A stretch of 5,798 bases of DNA from Deltaproteobacteria bacterium (GTDB lineage Bacteria > Desulfobacterota > Desulfobacteria > Desulfobacterales > SURF-15), in contig JAHEHB010000354.1 of assembly GCA_024644775.1 (NCBI GenBank), positions 1 through 5,798 on the forward strand, given 5' to 3'. The position numbers were made by a program, and so were the translations under genes. Shown here in pieces: positions 4,470 to 5,798 of this stretch; positions within the stretch are counted from its first letter, which is position 1, and every line of letters begins with the position of its first letter. The notes under the pieces were generated by a model. The model searched no databases. It had not been told where the DNA came from and worked only from the letters and a program-made list of their open reading frames with translations.

Positions 4470-5798
4470 TTATTGCGGGTTCAATAATCGGATAATAAAT
4501 CGCTCTTCATCCTCGATAAGTTCCGGCAAAGTCCCATTGTGGACCTGCATGCTCTTTACGATCTTTCGGGGAATACCCATACCCATGTGTTCAAGATATC
4601 CATAATCGCGCATAACATCTTTAAGCAGTTGGTTGCGCGCCGCTCGGCAACCAGTGAGCATTCGCTGAGGCGTGATGCCGTTGGGCAGCCGGCCGGGAGA
4701 GCCGACCTCCAGCCGATCTTCATAGATCGATAGTTCAATATCTGAGCCTGACAAGAGATAATCTCTGTGCACCAGCGCGTTGACGATTGTTTCTCGAATG
4801 GCTTCTTCAGGGTACGTCCATCGGTCCTCGCGGCGCACCCCGTCTTTAAGTACGGTCTTAACTCCCGTGTTCCGCTTGACAAATTCCATGGCTTGTTCCA
4901 CCAGACCGTTTTCCACCAAGCCTTGGGAACCTGCCAAAGGAACCATAGGACCGCGTAATGTCGCACGCTCTTTAGCTGTGTAATCCTTCTCTTTGCCGAT
5001 ATAAGCAACGGCATCAATACCGGCCTGCGGCAGAAACCGGTTTGGATTTTTGCCGAAAAGCAAAAGGCCTGAAATTGTAGCAGGATATCCAGTTTCATCC
5101 GACAGGAACTCGGTATTTACTAAAAGCATCTGCCATTCTTGTTCCGATCCATCAATCCATTTCCTTTCTAATTCAGTAAAAGCATCCTTATAGAATCTCT
5201 CCCATTGTTTCTCGTCACCATTCTCTTTTGCATGGGTACGTGCTTGTTGTTCAGCGTCTTTTCTTATCTCATCCGGTGGCATTGCAGGCGGGACTTCTTG
5301 TTGTCTCACTCTTGTAAAATAATCTGTAAGTCTTCGCCTATCGAGATCTTGGACCGAAGAACCGGAAACTGGCCGCGTTTCCAAGCGAAAAGCACCTCTT
5401 TGTTGAAACAATCTTTCCAATTCTTCAGGGCTGGCTTCCCGGCTTTGGCTCCCAACGCGAATATAATAAGTCCGATGGTTGGCGTGCCATACATGATGAA
5501 CCGTCCATCCGCGATCCACCCGAGCTATCGCCACATGCTTGCCGGGTTCTGCGTCGTGGATCTCCTCATAATAAGGTATGATTTCGGGACGTATTTTGTC
5601 CCGACAAGCAGTCATTACCCATTCTTCAATATCCGTCCGGGTGACTCCCGTAATACTCCCGTCATCATCCACTCCGAGTAAAATACGCCCACCCTGAAGA
5701 TTGGCAAAGGCCACGATCTCTTTGGCCAAGGCGCGGTTGTCCAATGTATCCCTTTTAAACTCGGTTCCGGAGCTTTCCCCGTTTTTAATCAGTTCCAA
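4470..5798 (-). CDS. AlbA_2 (Schlafen-like) and GHKL ATPase domain protein, putative regulator; 5' end outside window
   Basis: The 442 visible residues form an ATP-binding protein of the COG2865 type (putative transcriptional regulator or helicase-like). The AlbA_2 domain spans about 8-130: SGTEFKRD (10-17), FANLQGGRILLGVDDDGSITG (31-51 split over the nucleic-acid-binding loop) and YYIRVGSQSREAS (111-123). A highly charged linker of mostly helical character follows (about 150-228), then TISGLLLFGKNPNRFLPQAG (241-260). The C-terminal GHKL-like domain has the N-box EEAIRETIVNALVHRDY (331-347), DRLEVGSPGRLPNG (361-374) and GYLEHMGMGIPRK (400-412). The C-terminus looks complete. The first visible codon is TTG at the very edge; relatives usually have several residues before this, so the true start probably lies beyond 5798. 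Such proteins occur in genomic islands and some antiphage systems, but no partner gene is visible. Its stop directly abuts the ABC remnant. Confidence 0.88.
   Translation of the reverse strand: MELIKNGESSGTEFKRDTLDNRALAKEIVAFANLQGGRILLGVDDDGSITGVTRTDIEEWVMTACRDKIRPEIIPYYEEIHDAEPGKHVAIARVDRGWTVHHVWHANHRTYYIRVGSQSREASPEELERLFQQRGAFRLETRPVSGSSVQDLDRRRLTDYFTRVRQQEVPPAMPPDEIRKDAEQQARTHAKENGDEKQWERFYKDAFTELERKWIDGSEQEWQMLLVNTEFLSDETGYPATISGLLLFGKNPNRFLPQAGIDAVAYIGKEKDYTAKERATLRGPMVPLAGSQGLVENGLVEQAMEFVKRNTGVKTVLKDGVRREDRWTYPEEAIRETIVNALVHRDYLLSGSDIELSIYEDRLEVGSPGRLPNGITPQRMLTGCRAARNQLLKDVMRDYGYLEHMGMGIPRKIVKSMQVHNGTLPELIEDEERFIIRLLNPQ

Noticed and set aside
5205..5681. Plus-strand open frame of 158 codons with a hydrophobic start
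   Set aside because: It is antisense to the conserved AlbA_2 domain and linker; the conserved motifs are all on the minus strand.

Overview
The window reads as chromosomal DNA of an anaerobic bacterium, most likely a sulfate-reducing or related deltaproteobacterium (Desulfobacterota). This is inferred from gene content only: a reductive dehalogenase of the non-exported type, an arsenite methyltransferase, an ADP-forming succinyl-CoA synthetase-like pair and an AlbA_2/GHKL protein. No RNA gene, CRISPR array or complete insertion sequence is visible.

Left part (1-1757, minus strand): an apparently intact arsM (arsenite S-adenosylmethionine methyltransferase) with a cysteine-rich repeated N-terminus. 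Upstream of it on the same strand is an unrecognised exported protein built of about five 40-residue beta-propeller-like repeats. Bases 2-82 on the plus strand hold a short open stretch that may be the tail of a truncated gene. A 91-base divergent intergenic region (1758-1848) separates this block from the next.

Middle part (1849-3274, plus strand): a sucC-sucD locus that has lost its middle. The SucC reading stops matching at residue 258, and SucD starts out of frame at a residue equivalent to about 71 of E. coli SucD. The two conserved readings overlap on the same 18 bases (2605-2622), which points to a deletion between short direct repeats.

Right part (3264-5798, minus strand): in transcription order, a nearly full-length AlbA_2-GHKL ATP-binding protein that runs off the window edge, a 5'-truncated and frameshifted sugar-type ABC ATPase, and the N-terminal half of a reductive dehalogenase. 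The dehalogenase is cut off exactly where it meets the sucD stop codon.

The main message is a mosaic of gene fragments: at least three sharp junctions (about 2605-2622, 3270-3275 and 4460-4470) and one homopolymer frameshift lie within 2 kb. Only arsM, the exported repeat protein and, as far as visible, the AlbA_2 gene look functional. I see no convincing new multi-gene system. The most interesting items are the microhomology deletion in sucCD, the repeated Cys-Cys N-terminus of ArsM with a dyad in its promoter region, and the unnamed exported repeat protein.
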